A stretch of 64,000 nt of DNA, from the NCBI RefSeq assembly GCF_016802725.1, contig NC_052668.1, positions 5,252,501 to 5,316,500 on the forward strand, in the 5' to 3' direction. The translations under genes and the position numbers were made by a program. This stretch comes from Solenopsis invicta. Taxonomy: Eukaryota; Arthropoda; Insecta; Hymenoptera; Formicidae. The notes under the pieces were generated by a model, which was given only the letters and a program-made list of their open reading frames with translations, was not told the origin of the DNA and made no database searches. Below are positions 11,337 to 22,064 of this stretch, one piece after another (the stretch's first letter is position 1; the number at the start of each line of letters is the position of its first letter).

Positions 11337-11515
11337 AGATGCTTGTGTTGAGTGGAGCTGAACGAGCAAAGAGAGATAACACATTCTTTACAAGAACGGT
11401 GACATCATCATCATCGATAGATATTCCTACTCGATCAACTGAGAAGAGGAAGAAGTTCAGTGCATCAAACGTTAAATTTTTACAATTTCTGGGATTCGCG
11501 GTACGACAAACTTGA
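11337..11515 (+). CDS. small ORF between penton and major capsid genes
   Basis: 59 codons starting MLVLSGAERAKRDNTFF and ending FLQFLGFAVRQT. It is Ser/Thr-rich (TVTSSSSIDIPT) with a basic cluster (TEKRKKFSASNVKF). There is no recognisable domain. Its position 9 bp before the capsid start fits a small structural accessory gene. It is uncertain whether it is intact, since its neighbours are all broken and it could be the remnant of a longer frame. Confidence 0.4.
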
Positions 11516-11740
11516 GAAAAAAACATGACTGATATTCAAAATATTGGAGACGAGCCAATCTTTGACGATCGAATCGTCAAGATTGAGACGCATGCTTATT
11601 TGCCGTATGCAAACACAACGTACGGGCACAGCGACGAGATAAGAATACCCATACAGCAACAAGATTTGTATACATTGTCGTACGAGAGCTTCCCATATGT
11701 TAAAGGGAGGTTGACAAAAAAGAAAAAACCGGAAGAGGTA

Positions 11741-14700
11741 CACGCGGCGGCATAAATGGTGTCTCTCCGCGCTGACGCTCGGCTGCCGCACGCACACACG
11801 CGAGCTACGCGAGGCGCGCACGTACGTGTTTCATGGCAGCGCGGCGGAGGTCGGGGTGCCGGCAGAAAGTAGTGGGGGGCCTTTCGATACCGTATCTTCC
11901 TCGTTCGACGCTGGATCGAGAGAGAAGACACGGAATCGCAGCGCTCGAGAAACTGACAGAAATGATATCCCTTGCGCCTATACGGCTGGTATACGGGATA
12001 CCGCGGTTCGTCGCGCGCTATTGTAATTTTTAATTGCATAAAGAAATTTATTCGGATACGAAGATTCTTTTGAAAAATAATGTAAATAGAAATACGATTT
12101 TTAATAATAAATAAAAATTATTTCATCATGACAATACAGCATTTACACGAAGGAAAAAATTTTCTTCATCTAAGCAAATTATGTCTGTTTAAGATCATAA
12201 ATTTTTCCAAGATATTGTATTGTTGCTTATATATGAAACAATGAATCGTTGAGTTGACATTTAATTTTTTTTTTTGTACAGTAATAAATTAAAATTATGT
12301 CATCACGGCAATATATTTTAGCTTCAATTTGTGGGACTATTACTTTACATAGAGACATAATTTTAAATAATTAATGAATGTAAATCTCTTTAATTAATTA
12401 TTAAAATGATCTGTATTAGAAAACAATTTTAATTCGATTAATTTATAGATATGTTAACATTATCGGGCAAGCCAGTTTACTTTGTAATTGGCGTAAAACA
12501 ATACTCCGAGAGAGGACCCGAATGAACGTCTGATTTTTCTTAAATTTCGTACAGTAATTTGTAACGTCAAAATGTGAAGAAGTCTGTCACTTCTCCGAAT
12601 GCCCCACATCCTTCTCTCTTGACGAGAGCCGAGAGAGAAAGCATGATACCATCTCTCGCGACGCGGCGTCAGGCCCCGGGAGGACGTATTTTGTTTTCTG
12701 TCTCTCTCTTTTGCTCGTGCGTCTAAAAACAATAACGCATCAAACAAGAGACTAGCAAGAGACATCGTGAAATATGTTTTCTGCAGCTCATTCTCCGTGG
12801 TGTTCTTGCACAGTGCGGTGTATTTGCGAGTAAAATGCCTCAAAACTTGTCCTGCCAGAAGCGAGGTCGCATCGTCGGACAAGCTCAGGCCGGAAAATCA
12901 GTAGCAGAAATTGCTGCTGATATTCCGTGTTCTAAAAAAACTGTCCGACGATGGATACGACGTTTCGCAGAAGGCGGTGATGACGCTTTGAGTGATCATC
13001 GACTGCATAATCGTCGTCCCCGTAAAATTGATGCCGACGAAGTAGAAGAGATCGTCGCTGCGGCTGCTGATCGACCGTTCGGTAGCGTTCGGGAGTTCAG
13101 CAACGCAGTTGACATGGATATATCTGAGAGGACCGTCCGGCGTCGTCTTAACGAAGCTGGGTATCGCTGTTACCGTCCAGCCTACAAAATTCCGTTGACT
13201 CCTGCTCATCGGGAGCAACGAATCGCGTTCGCTTTGGAGAACAGTGTGACGAGCTGTGAGGATTGGGAGGCAACGATCTGGACCGATGAAAAGGTCTTTG
13301 TATCGTCTGCTGACCGCCAACTTCATGTATGGCGACTAAGAGATCAACGGTTGCATCCAAATCACGTTGTGCCCCTCCACAGAAGTGGAAGAATTTCATG
13401 CGCAATGTGGGGCTGGATTTCCGGCACTACTGTCGGCGAACTGGTGGAAACTCCCACACGCATGAACTCTCAGGACTATATTCGCATACTGGAAGAAGTT
13501 CTTCTTCCCTCAGTACGCGCAGTATATTCCGTAGAGGACATGCCGGTTATACGACTAGTGCAAGATAATTCCGCAGTCCATACTTCGCGTGAAACACAAA
13601 CGTAGTTTCGGAATCATCCGGAGATACAATTAGTGAACTGGCCTGCTCGTTCACCACATCTAAATTTAATCGAAAATGTTTGGGCCCAAATGGTTCGACG
13701 ATGGGAACCAAGAAGGGAGAGGACGGTAGCAGCGTTAGTCAATCACGCGAGAGAAGTCTAGGAAGAACTTCGGTTCCACCCAGACTTCCTTGCAAATTTG
13801 ATTGATTCGATACCTAATCGACTCAATCAAGTGATTGATCGGTCTGGATACTGGACAGACTATTAAAATATGCCGCGCTTGCACCACGATCGGCCCTTTT
13901 CAGGGCCAATAAAACTTCCATACCAAATAAGGACGCTTATAGAAGCGTTAGAATATGACAGGGCCTGACGCCGCGTCGCGAGAGATGGTATCATGCTTTC
14001 TCTCTCGGCTCTCGTCAAGAGAGAAGGATGTGGGGCATTCGGAGAAGTGACAGACTTCTTCACATTTTAACGTTACAAATTACTGTACGAAATTTAAGAA
14101 AAATCAGACGTTCATTCGGGTCCTCTCTCGGAGTATTGTTTTACGCCAATTACAAAGTAAACTGGCTTGTCCGATAATGTTAACATATCTATAAATTAAT
14201 CGAATTAAAATTATTTTCTAATACAGATTATTTTAATAATTAATTAAAGAGATTTACATTCATTAATTAATTAAAATTATGTCTCTATGTAAAGTAATAG
14301 TCCCACAAATTGAAGCTAAAATATATTGCCGTGATGACATAATTTTAATTTATTACTGTACAAAAAAAAATTAAATGTCAACTCAACAATTCATTGTTTC
14401 ATATATAAGCAACAATATAAAATCTTCTTGGAAAAATTTATGATCTTAAACAGACATAATTTGCTTAGATGAAGAAAATTTGTTCCTTCGTGTAAATGCT
14501 GTAGTGTCATGATGAAATAATTTTAATTTATTATTAAAAATCGTATTTCTATTTACATTATTTTTCAAAAGAATCTTCGTATCCGAATAAATTTCTTTAT
14601 GCAATTAAAAATTACAACAGCGCGCGACGAACCGCGGTATCCCGTATACCAGCCGTATAGGCGCAAGGGATATCATTTCTGTCAGTTTCTCGAGCGCTGC

Positions 14701-14897
14701 GATTCCGTGTCTTCTCTCTCGATCCAGCGTCGAACGAGGAAGATACGGTATCGAAAGGCCCTCCACTACTTTCTGCCGGCACCCCGACCTCCGCCGCGCT
14801 GCCTCGAAACACGTACGTGCCCGCCTCGCGTAGCTCGCGTGTGTGCGTGCGGCAGCCGAGCGTCAGCGCGGAGAGACACCATTTATGCCGGTGCGTG
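11741..14897. mobile_element. Tc1-like DD35E transposon with ~936-bp TIRs, copy 1
   Basis: The termini CACGC..CCGGCATAAATGG face each other, flanked by TA at 11739-11740 and 14898-14899. Left arm 11741-12676 and right arm 13962-14897 are near-perfect inverted repeats, unusually long for Tc1/mariner. The outer ~280 bp is GC-rich (CTCCGCGCTGACGCTCGGC). The inner part is AT-rich and ends in GAGAGCCGAGAGAGAAAGC and CGCGACGCGGCGTCAGG. The unique centre holds the transposase gene (+). A second full copy lies at 39052-42207, and a diverged arm at 63541-64000. Confidence 0.95.
12835..13866 (+). pseudogene. DD35E Tc1/IS630-like transposase, two in-frame stops
   Basis: A 344-codon frame from MPQNLSCQKRGRIVGQAQAG to DRSGYWTDY. 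The N-terminus has a homeodomain-like HTH (KSVAEIAADIPCSKKTVRRW) and a second HTH near SERTVRRRLNEAGY. The catalytic residues are D in TIWTDEKVF, D in VQDNSAVHTS and E in LNLIENVW. Hand count gives 35 residues between the last two, counting the stop codon as one. In-frame stops: TAG at 13603-13605 (between the second D and the E) and TAG at 13759-13761. Both recur at the same codons in copy 2. The enzyme would cut at the TIRs and insert at TA, but this copy would lack its third catalytic residue. Confidence 0.85.
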
Positions 14898-15941
14898 TAC
14901 GTGGTACTGGGAAATAATTTTTGCGTTTATGTTTGACGAGATAAGATATGAACTTGATGGTGTCGAAATTGATCGTAATAGAAACGTGGGCATAACTAGC
15001 TCACTCAAAAACTATGTAACGCTGTCATCCGACAAAAACGTGATTCTGCGAAATGCTGGCTGGGAAATACAGTTGATTACCGCTGATGGCTACTTCAACT
15101 TTTGCGTTCCGCTTTATGTGCTGTTGGGATTCTGCAAGGGTTACCATCAAGTAGTGATCAACGCTCGTCACGAGTTGATCTTGATATAAGTGCAATGATA
15201 ACAATTGCCTGAAGGGTAATTCAGCGATAGAGCCTGTGATAAAATTGTTTAAAATTCAGTGGCGAATGCCGCACGTGATAATGAATGAGATAAATAAACT
15301 TTTGATGCTGCGCACTTTGGAGAGCGTATAATACCTCAGCAGGGATTTTCTCTCGTGGGATCTTTACAAGTATCCGTTTTTGCACCGTACGACCAAGCAC
15401 TTGTGGGCTATCAAGACCGCTACTCACTTCAAGAAGCCGCAATACGTCATTTTCGCTATGCAAACTGGTCAAAAAAACATAATGTCCGAGGACACATGCC
15501 GATTCGACCATTGCAATTTAATCAACGTCAAACTGTTCTTAAACTCTGATAGTTATCCTTATGATGATATGAATTTAGATATTAAAAAAAAAGATGGGCT
15601 ATTCTATACAACATGTATGCCCGTTTCTGCAAAACCTACCTTAGATACGAGTATCTCAAGCCGAATCTCACCGTGGCAAACTTTATACGTCACGGTCCTT
15701 TCATAATAACAGATTGTAGTCGACAAATTGAATCAATCAAGAGCGCAACCGTTGACGTGTGACTGGAATTCGAGACAAAAAATAACGTGCCAAGAAATAC
15801 TATTGCCTATTGCTTGATAATATACGATCGCGTGATTCAGTACAACCCGTTGACAAACATTGTACGCAAAATCACTTAATTCCGCGCATATATATTACAC
15901 AATACATTGATTGGGAATACAGTGTTCGTTTCGTCTGCGAC

Positions 15942-16148
15942 ATGTCCGTGCCGACGTTTGTGGATCTGCAAGGTTTTCCCCTTGGACGATTAAGTGGTTC
16001 CGTCGTAAATGAATTCGCTGCTCTTAGAGAGGAAAACGTTCTCGCGCATTATATCTTTGGTAGTCTCCAGCCATGGGATTGGTTGATGAAATCAAAAAGA
16101 TCTTGCGCCTCTTGGCTTGCTGCCTGCCATCATGGGCTAAGATGTTAA
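15942..16148 (+). pseudogene. fragment of an unknown Polinton-associated (?) protein
   Basis: From MSVPTFVDLQGFPLGRLSGS the frame continues VVNEFAALREENVLAHYIFG and LQPWDWLMKSKRSCASWLAA, then CHHGLRC and stop. I recognise this N-terminal motif from uncharacterised insect proteins, but I cannot name a function. It lies 63 bp after the capsid pseudogene in the same orientation, so it may be part of the Polinton or a separate element. It is truncated at the junction with a non-LTR retrotransposon at about 16141. Confidence 0.45.
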
Positions 16149-17382
16149 CAACATCCGCGCGAATAACGAGATAGTCCTTGAACTCAATAATACTCCTATT
16201 AAAGTCACTGACCGGGTGATCAATCCTGGCCTGACCTTCACCAGCTCGCTCAGCTGGAATGAACATGTTAAATCCGTATCCCAGCGCGTGAACGGCGTTC
16301 TCTGGCGTCTTAAATACTTTAGGCACTGTCTCTCGCGCCCCCTGCGCGTTCGTCTTGTGTCCTCTCTGATCTTCCCCTTCTTCGACTACTGCGCTGCCGT
16401 CCTAACTGACCTCACTGGGCAGCTTCGTATCAAACTCAGGCGATTGCTGAACGCTTGCGTACGATTCATCTTTGACCTTCGCTGAGACGATCATATCTCC
16501 CCCTACTATACTCAGCTTGGCTGGCTGCAAGCGGACGATAGACGATTTTACCTATTCGGATGCTTCATCTACTCCATCATCCGTAGTGACACCCCGTCTT
16601 ACCTGGCCTCCAAGCTCTCCTCCTGTTCTAGACTCAGAGCCACCTCTAGAGCTTCCCCATCGAACCTGGCCATTCCTTCACACCTTCACTTACCAACGAT
16701 CCTTCGCTGTGGCTGCGCCCACATTCTGGAACTCATTCCCGATCTCTATTCGCAACGCCGAGACCATCCACACTTTCAGACGCAGTCTCCTCCTTTTCCA
16801 GCAGCGGCGGAGTGCCTCTCCGTCCCTGGCTTAGCGGGACGCGCACTTTTTCTCACGCTTATTATGTTTAGCATTATTTGTATTACATTTAGCGTTATCC
16901 GTATTTTTCTCTTTCTTTTGCGCTACATATTTAATCATTCTTATTCTTAGTTCTTTTTATTCCTTGCGTTAATTCTATTTACTCATGTTATGCGTTATAT
17001 TCACTCTCCGTTATTTGTATTTGCATTATCTGAACTTTTCCTTTTTTTTCTCTTTTTTGTTTTTTTACGTTACTTTTATTTTTGTTTTATTTTTAATTCT
17101 ATTCTGATATTGCGGCTCTAATTGCTTATCTGCGTTATTGTTATGTTATGTTTATTCTATTCTATGTTATTTTATTTTATTTTCTACTCACGCTTGCGAT
17201 TTGCCTGTTTCTTATCTTACATTTATACTTCGCTGTCTCTGTTCAATTTAGCTTATATTTTGTCACTAGGCTATTTTGTCTTTAGTTTGTAAGAGCTTTG
17301 TTCTTTTCTTTTTGCTGCTCACCGGTGTCCGTAGAGGGCTTGCTCTAGGGCTAAAAACGCACATTCATTCATTCATTCATTC
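16141..17382 (+). mobile_element. 5'-truncated non-LTR retrotransposon (CR1/Jockey-like)
   Basis: Only the C-terminal part of the reverse transcriptase ORF is present. It is followed by about 540 bp of T-rich 3' UTR and a (CATT)n tail at 17361-17382. Abrupt 5' truncation and a simple-repeat tail are typical of target-primed reverse transcription. No clear TSD could be seen. Confidence 0.8.
16150..16834 (+). pseudogene. reverse transcriptase C-terminal fragment (non-LTR)
   Basis: It reads GLTFTSSLSWNEHVKSVSQR, then RLKYFRHCLSRPLRVRLVSS and FFDYCAAVLTDL, the post-catalytic thumb region of Jockey/CR1-type RTs. The end, RSFAVAAPTFWNSFPISIRN followed by TFRRSLLLFQ, is the usual C-terminus. There is an in-frame TGA at about 16484 (after RFIFDLR) and a frameshift before the last segment. 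The YxDD motif is not included because the 5' part is missing. Confidence 0.8.
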
Positions 17383-18140
17383 TCTCTTGCATCCACCTTG
17401 ATCAAAAATTTGTTAGAGAATAGCAAGCGGTGAGAGCGGCGGCGGGGGCGGCGGGCCCCGCGGAAATAGCTGCGCACACCCCACAAAAATATTTGCCATT
17501 GTATCGCTTATCTACTCCTCCCCCACCTCTCTAGTGATGACAGACATTTCTGATTTCAAAAATACAGTCATACCCCCCCTCCCCGCTGGGTGTTTTATTA
17601 TATTTATGTAAACAGAGGGACAAATACATAGTCCATGTTTACATTAAATAGTCAGTTGCCTTCACGCGGCACATTTCAAAGGTGACAGGTTTTGATCAAG
17701 AACATCGTCCTTGTTTATTTAAACATTGGCAATGATCGTCGCTAACTCTGCGTTGTCACTGTTTCTTTAAACATTGATTACACAGAACTGTACCGGATAT
17801 CACCTTTCCCCCGGTTAGGTTCATACACGTGTCCCCGTTTAAATCCCCCCTTGCCCCTCCACGGTCCGGTTTGGTCCACCCGCGTGACATCGTCTCCAAT
17901 TAGACCCCCCCCCGGGATACCTGAAAAATTTCCCCCCCACACGCGGCACATTTCAAAGTTGTCAGGTTTATTTAAACATCGGTCAAGAACATGGTCCTTG
18001 CGTTATCTCTGATTATTTAAACATTGATTACACAGAACTACCGGTTAGGTTTACCCGCGTGTCCCCGTTTTAATCCCCCCTCCCCCCTCCCGCCCGGTTT
18101 GGTACACCCGCGTGACCTTATCTCCGGTTAGGTTCCCCCG
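17383..18140. repeat. C/G-rich spacer with a ~200-bp direct duplication
   Basis: No gene is seen. 17660-17905 and 17938-18140 share the same order of landmarks: ACGCGGCACATTTCAAAG, CAGGTTT, GTCCTTG, TTAAACATTGATTACACAGA, ACCGG, GTGTCCCCGTTT, then homopolymeric C runs. The GC skew and poly-C tracts are unlike the rest of the window. Confidence 0.6.
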
Positions 18141-18489
18141 CGCGACCGAAAATATTCCTTTCCTTCCCCGCATCCCCCTGAGATTCCTGGGTTAGAATTC
18201 GCTTATACATTCTACTAATATGGAACACAAGAATTAAAGGCTTAAAAATAACAACAATAAGTATATTTGCAATAAAAGTTTACAATGACTGTTTTATTAG
18301 TTTACACCTTTTAGGGTGATACTTGCTGTAACAAAACCGGATCTTGTTGTAGATATAACAATGTAGAAACATATATTTTGACGTTCTTAAAGCAGTCATT
18401 GTAATATAGTATTTTATTACAAATATATTTTTTGGTGTTTATGACAAATTTTAATTTAATTAATAATAATAGAAAAACATTTTAAATTT
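18141..18489. other. no gene seen
   Basis: AT-rich sequence with no supportable coding frame or RNA signal. Confidence 0.4.
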
Positions 18490-19265
18490 ACAAATATGTT
18501 ATTGGACCAATAGTGTAACAACACAATAATAGTAAAAAAGCCTTCATCGGTGGTAGCTAGGTCTTAGTGCTTTTATTTTTATTTATGTGCTTTTATATAT
18601 TTCTCCGAACTCAACCAGAATGTGCGCCGAATTAATTTTTGGTCACAGCATGTCGAGTAAGAATTAGTAATATCACTATTTATATTAAATTAATTAATTT
18701 AATATAATACTTGATGCTGGTTTGCACCTATATACCCATTCCCCCCTGAAAAAACTGTAAGAAATTTATTGCGAAAAATTACACCTTGATTACACCTATT
18801 TATTACACCTATAATTATACTATTATTGTGTTGTTACACTATCGGTCCAATAACATATTTGTAATTTGAATCACGCACCTAGAAATGCGTTGTCAATCAT
18901 ATACCAAATATTGCGAGAAATATCAGAAATGTGCCCCAATAGTCGAGGTGGTAAGACACCGGGACCGGAGATTCCGGAGGTGCCAGGTTCGAACCCTGGG
19001 TGGGGTGTAATTTTTCGTAATAAATTTCTTACAGTTTTTTCAGGGGGGAATGGGTATATAGATGCAAACCAGCATCAAGTATTATATTAAATTAAATAAT
19101 TTAATATAAATAGTGATATTACTAATTCTTACTCGACATGCTGTGTTATGACCGAAAATTAATTCGGCGCATATTCTGGTTGAGTTCGGAGAAGTATATA
19201 AAATCACATAAATAAAAATAAAAGCACTAAGACCTAGCTACGACCGATGAAAGCTTTCTTACTAT
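18490..19265. repeat. nested inverted repeats around a tRNA-like unit
   Basis: Arm 18536-18800 (CTAGGTCTTAGTGCTTTTAT, ACTCAACCAGAATGTGCGCC, TAAGAAATTTATTGCGAAAA) returns inverted at 18995-19262. A second pair, ATGTTATTGGACCAATAGTG at 18497 and its inverse near 18835, overlaps the left side. Between them is the tRNA-like module at 18933-19007. This is a palindromic non-autonomous element. The outer-arm string AGCTAG(G/A)TCTTAGTGCTTT also occurs near 49080 inside the MULE. Confidence 0.65.
18933..19007 (+). tRNA. tRNA-like sequence, probably pseudo-tRNA or SINE head
   Basis: Acceptor GCCCCAA pairs with GTGGGGT with one mismatch. The T arm CCAGG-TTCGAAC-CCTGG is perfect and the D arm has GTC/GAC. 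The anticodon stem CGGGA/TTCCG leaves loop CCGGAGA, giving anticodon GGA (Ser). However, position 33 is C instead of T and the variable loop is short, unlike a true tRNA-Ser. It lies inside an inverted-repeat element, so a tRNA-derived repeat is likelier than a working gene. Confidence 0.4.
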
Positions 19266-19337
19266 TATTTTTAAATTTCTTGATTTTTTTAAATAACTTT
19301 TTAAAGTAACTAATTAAAACGGTTTAAAAGTTATATA

Positions 19338-20154
19338 CACTACTAAAAAAAAAATAGGGAACACTTTCCAGACACCAAAAATTAGGCTATTTTGAAATGA
19401 CTGTAACTCGGTGAAAAATCATCGTAGATAAAAAATAAAAAAAACATTTTGAAGCATGAAAATCGACCTTTAACGTTGTACCAGCAGATTTTCAAAATTC
19501 TTTTAACTTCCTTGTCTTATGCAGTAAAAAAGCACACCTTGTTTTGTTTGTTAAAATTTCGTATCTTTGACACTTTGCAGATCGACCAACAAATTTTTTT
19601 CGAATAATTCAAATAAAACTTTATAAACTACAACATTTTATCTACAAAATGCTTTTCTTAAAATTTCTCTACGATTTTTTTTTTGACCGAGTTACGCAAC
19701 TTTGAAGCTAAACCTGCATTTTTTACAAATGATATCCGTACTCCGTGAAAAATCATCGTAGACAAAAAATCAAAAAACCATTTTAAAACTCGAAGTTTTA
19801 GCTTTAACATGCTATTAACAGTTTTCAAAAATTTTTTCAATTTCTTAGTACTATGCCCCAAAAAAGATACACTGTTTTTTCCTTAAAATTACGAATTTTT
19901 AACAGCCTGTAGCTCAATAAAAAATTTTTTCTTGACAAATCCAATGCAAGTGCCATAAAGTACGGCATTTTCTCTACAAACTGCTTTTTTTTAAATTTTT
20001 ACTACGATTTTTTTTGACCGAGTTACAAGACTTTGAAGAAATACATTATTTACAGTACATTTTTCCGAAAAATGACGTCTACCGACGTCTACATTAGCAT
20101 TACCCAATGTGCACCACGTGGAGGTTGTCGGTCGGCTTTTTGCACATCGTGTGT

Positions 20155-20237
<83 letters not shown>

Positions 20238-21087
20238 TGCGTGTGTGTGTGTGTGTGTCACAGCAGAGATAAGGAGTTCACAGTTCGTCACTTCTACACT
20301 ATTTAACGACTCCAAACCCTCTTTACTGTGTATGTGCGTGCGTGCGTGCGTGCGTGCGGATGTGTGTGTGTGTGTGTGTGTTGTGTGTGTGTGTGTGTTT
20401 GTCAGAGCAGAGATAAGGAGTCCACAGTTCGTCACTTTTGCATTATTTAATGACTCCAAACCCTCTCTGCTGTGTGTGTGTCTGCGCGCGCGCGCATGAG
20501 TGATCAATGGTGGGTATTTCGTGTGTGTTCGTTATATCAACGATATTCTACGACCACACGTTTTGCTATTAAATCGAACCTGTCGGAACTTTATTTTTAT
20601 GCAGGAACTTTATTTTTATGCAGGACAACGCTGGACCTTATACGGCGAATATAACGCGACGTTTTTTTTCAACGACACGCATTTAGACTGTTAAATCATC
20701 CCACCAATACCCCGGACTTAAATCCAATCGAACACATTTGAGATGAAACGGAACGACGATTAAGGCGTCGCGAGGAACAGCCGCGAAATTTAGAAGATTT
20801 GGGAGAAATTTTAACGGAAATTTGGCACAACGTTCCGCAAGATTGTATTGCGAGATGTACAAATATGCGAGAACGCTTGCAAACAGTAATTGATCAGAGA
20901 GGAGGAAATACACACTATTGAACACTCCTGCGCGCGAGCGCATACACACACAGCAGAGAGGGTTCTGAGTCATTAAATACTGCAGAAGTGACAAACTGCG
21001 GGGTTCTTATCTCTGCTGTGATACACACACATACACATACACACACACACACGCGCGCGCGCACATGCACGCATAGGCACGCACGCG

Positions 21088-21140
<53 letters not shown>

Positions 21141-21944
21141 GATGTGCAAAAATACGACCGGCAACCTCCACGTGGTGCACATTGGGTAATGCTAATGTCG
21201 ACGGTAAACGTCATTTTTCGGAAAAATGTACCGTAAAAAATGTATGTCTTCGAAGTCTTGTAACTTGGTAAAAAAAAATCGTAGAAAAAATTTTTAAAAA
21301 TGCATTTTGTAGAGAAAATGTCATACTTTATGGCACTTGCATTGGATTTGTCGAGAAAAAATTTTTTATTGAGCTACAGGCTGTTAAAAGTACGTAATTT
21401 AAGGAAAAAACAGTGTATCTTTTTGGGGCATACTACTAAGAAATTGAAAAAATTTTTGAAAACCGTTAATAGCGTGTTAAAGCTGAAACTTCGAGCTTTA
21501 AAATGATTTTTTGATTTTTTGTCTACGATGATTTTTCGCGGAGTACGGATATCATTTGTAAAAAATGCAGGTTTAGCTTCAAAGTTGCGTAACTCGATCA
21601 AAAAAAATCGTAGAGAAATTTAAAAAAAAGCATTTTGTAGGTTAAATGTTGTAGTTTATAAAGTTTTACTTGAATTATTCGAAAAAAATTTGTTGGTCAA
21701 TCTGCAAAGTGTCAAAGATACGAAATTTTAACGAACAAAACAAGGTGTGCTTTTTTACTGCATAAGACAAGGAAGTTAAAAGAATTTTGAAAATCTGCTG
21801 ATAGAGCGTTAAAGCTCGATCTTCAAGCTTCAAAATGCGTTTCTTATTTTTCATTTACAATGATTTTTCACCGAGTTACAGTCATTTTAAAATAGCTTAA
21901 TTTTTGATGTCTGGAAAGTGTTCCCTATTTTTTTTTGAGTAGTG
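19338..21944. mobile_element. Tc1-like element with ~815-bp TIRs, internally deleted
   Basis: Termini CACTACTAAAAAAAAAATAG and the inverse of CACTACTCAAAAAAAAATAG are flanked by TA at 19336-19337 and 21945-21946. The arms run to about 20150 and from about 21125. They are built of several degenerate sub-blocks that each contain a GACCGAGTTAC / GTGAAAAATCATCGTAGA motif. Both arms end at a ~60-bp module followed by long (GT)n or (CA)n tracts (20152-20258, 21015-21137). Only the 3' part of a transposase remains. It is related by its first bases to the 7449-9742 element, but the arms otherwise differ. Confidence 0.85.
20536..20919 (+). pseudogene. Tc1 transposase C-terminal remnant
   Basis: Pieces visible on the plus strand: FIFMQ, then a 19-20 bp tandem duplication (GAACTTTATTTTTATGCAG twice, 20589-20628), then DNAGPYTA. 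After that come HPTNTPDLNPIEHI with a stop, and the C-terminus RREEQPRNLEDLGEILTEIW ending RGGNTHY near 20919. The N-terminal two thirds are gone. It is non-functional. Confidence 0.75.
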
Positions 21945-21983
21945 TATAACAATTTGAAAATATAAGATTTACATAAAAAAAAA

Positions 21984-22064
21984 GTCTTATCCGCGGAGAT
22001 CGAACCCGGGACTCCAAGCGTATCAGTCGACGGCCTAACGACCCACGCTACATCGCTAACTTGA
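21984..22064 (-). ncRNA. tRNA-like/SINE-like A and B box pair
   Basis: On the minus strand, AGTTAGCGATGTAGCGTGGG resembles an internal A box. CCCGGGTTCGATCTCCGCGG contains a B box (GGTTCGATCTC), about 35 bp apart. Clear cloverleaf acceptor pairing is not seen. Likely a tRNA-derived repeat. Confidence 0.35.

Larger units (their letters stand above)
3637..15879. mobile_element. decayed Polinton/Maverick (adintovirus-like) element
   Basis: A divergent gene set diagnostic for this family spans about 12.2 kb, or about 6.8 kb after subtracting two later insertions. On the minus strand: integrase, an unknown acidic protein, FtsK/HerA-type packaging ATPase. On the plus strand: PLA2-like protein, adenain-like cysteine protease, penton-like protein, small ORF, major capsid protein. 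Family knowledge: Polintons are 15-20 kb self-synthesising elements related to adintoviruses, normally with protein-primed polymerase B and long TIRs. Here no polymerase and no TIRs are seen, and each gene has stops or frameshifts, so this is a dead partial copy. The outer limits given are gene limits, not element ends. Confidence 0.85.
11525..15879 (+). pseudogene. Polinton major capsid protein, split by a DD35E transposon
   Basis: The N-terminus (11525-11740) reads MTDIQNIGDEPIFDDRIVKI and then HSDEIRIPIQQQDLYTL, typical of Polinton double-jelly-roll capsid proteins. A 3,157-bp transposon interrupts it. Capsid coding resumes at about 14902 with FMFDEIRYELDGVEIDRNRN and AGWEIQLITADGYFNFCVPL. 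It shifts frame near 14930 and again after 15189, has a stop near 15330, resumes around 15346-15710 (KHLWAIKTATHFKKPQ, CNLINVKLFLNSDSYPYDD), and ends IIYDRVIQYNPLTNIVRKIT at 15879 with another stop near 15760. The capsid lattice protein cannot be made. The family is certain from several independent segments. Confidence 0.85.

Noticed and set aside
12835..13866. Stop at codon 257 as an intron boundary
   Set aside because: No plausible GT...AG pair spans it without removing conserved residues, and the frame stays open on both sides. A premature stop is the simpler reading, though transcript data could overturn this.
14599..15189. 196-codon open frame starting in the DD35E right arm
   Set aside because: It is a chance fusion of TIR sequence with the downstream capsid fragment. 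The same TIR-derived N-terminus appears in the other arm copies.
18933..19007. A functional serine tRNA gene
   Set aside because: Lacks T33 and the long variable arm of tRNA-Ser and is embedded in an inverted-repeat element.
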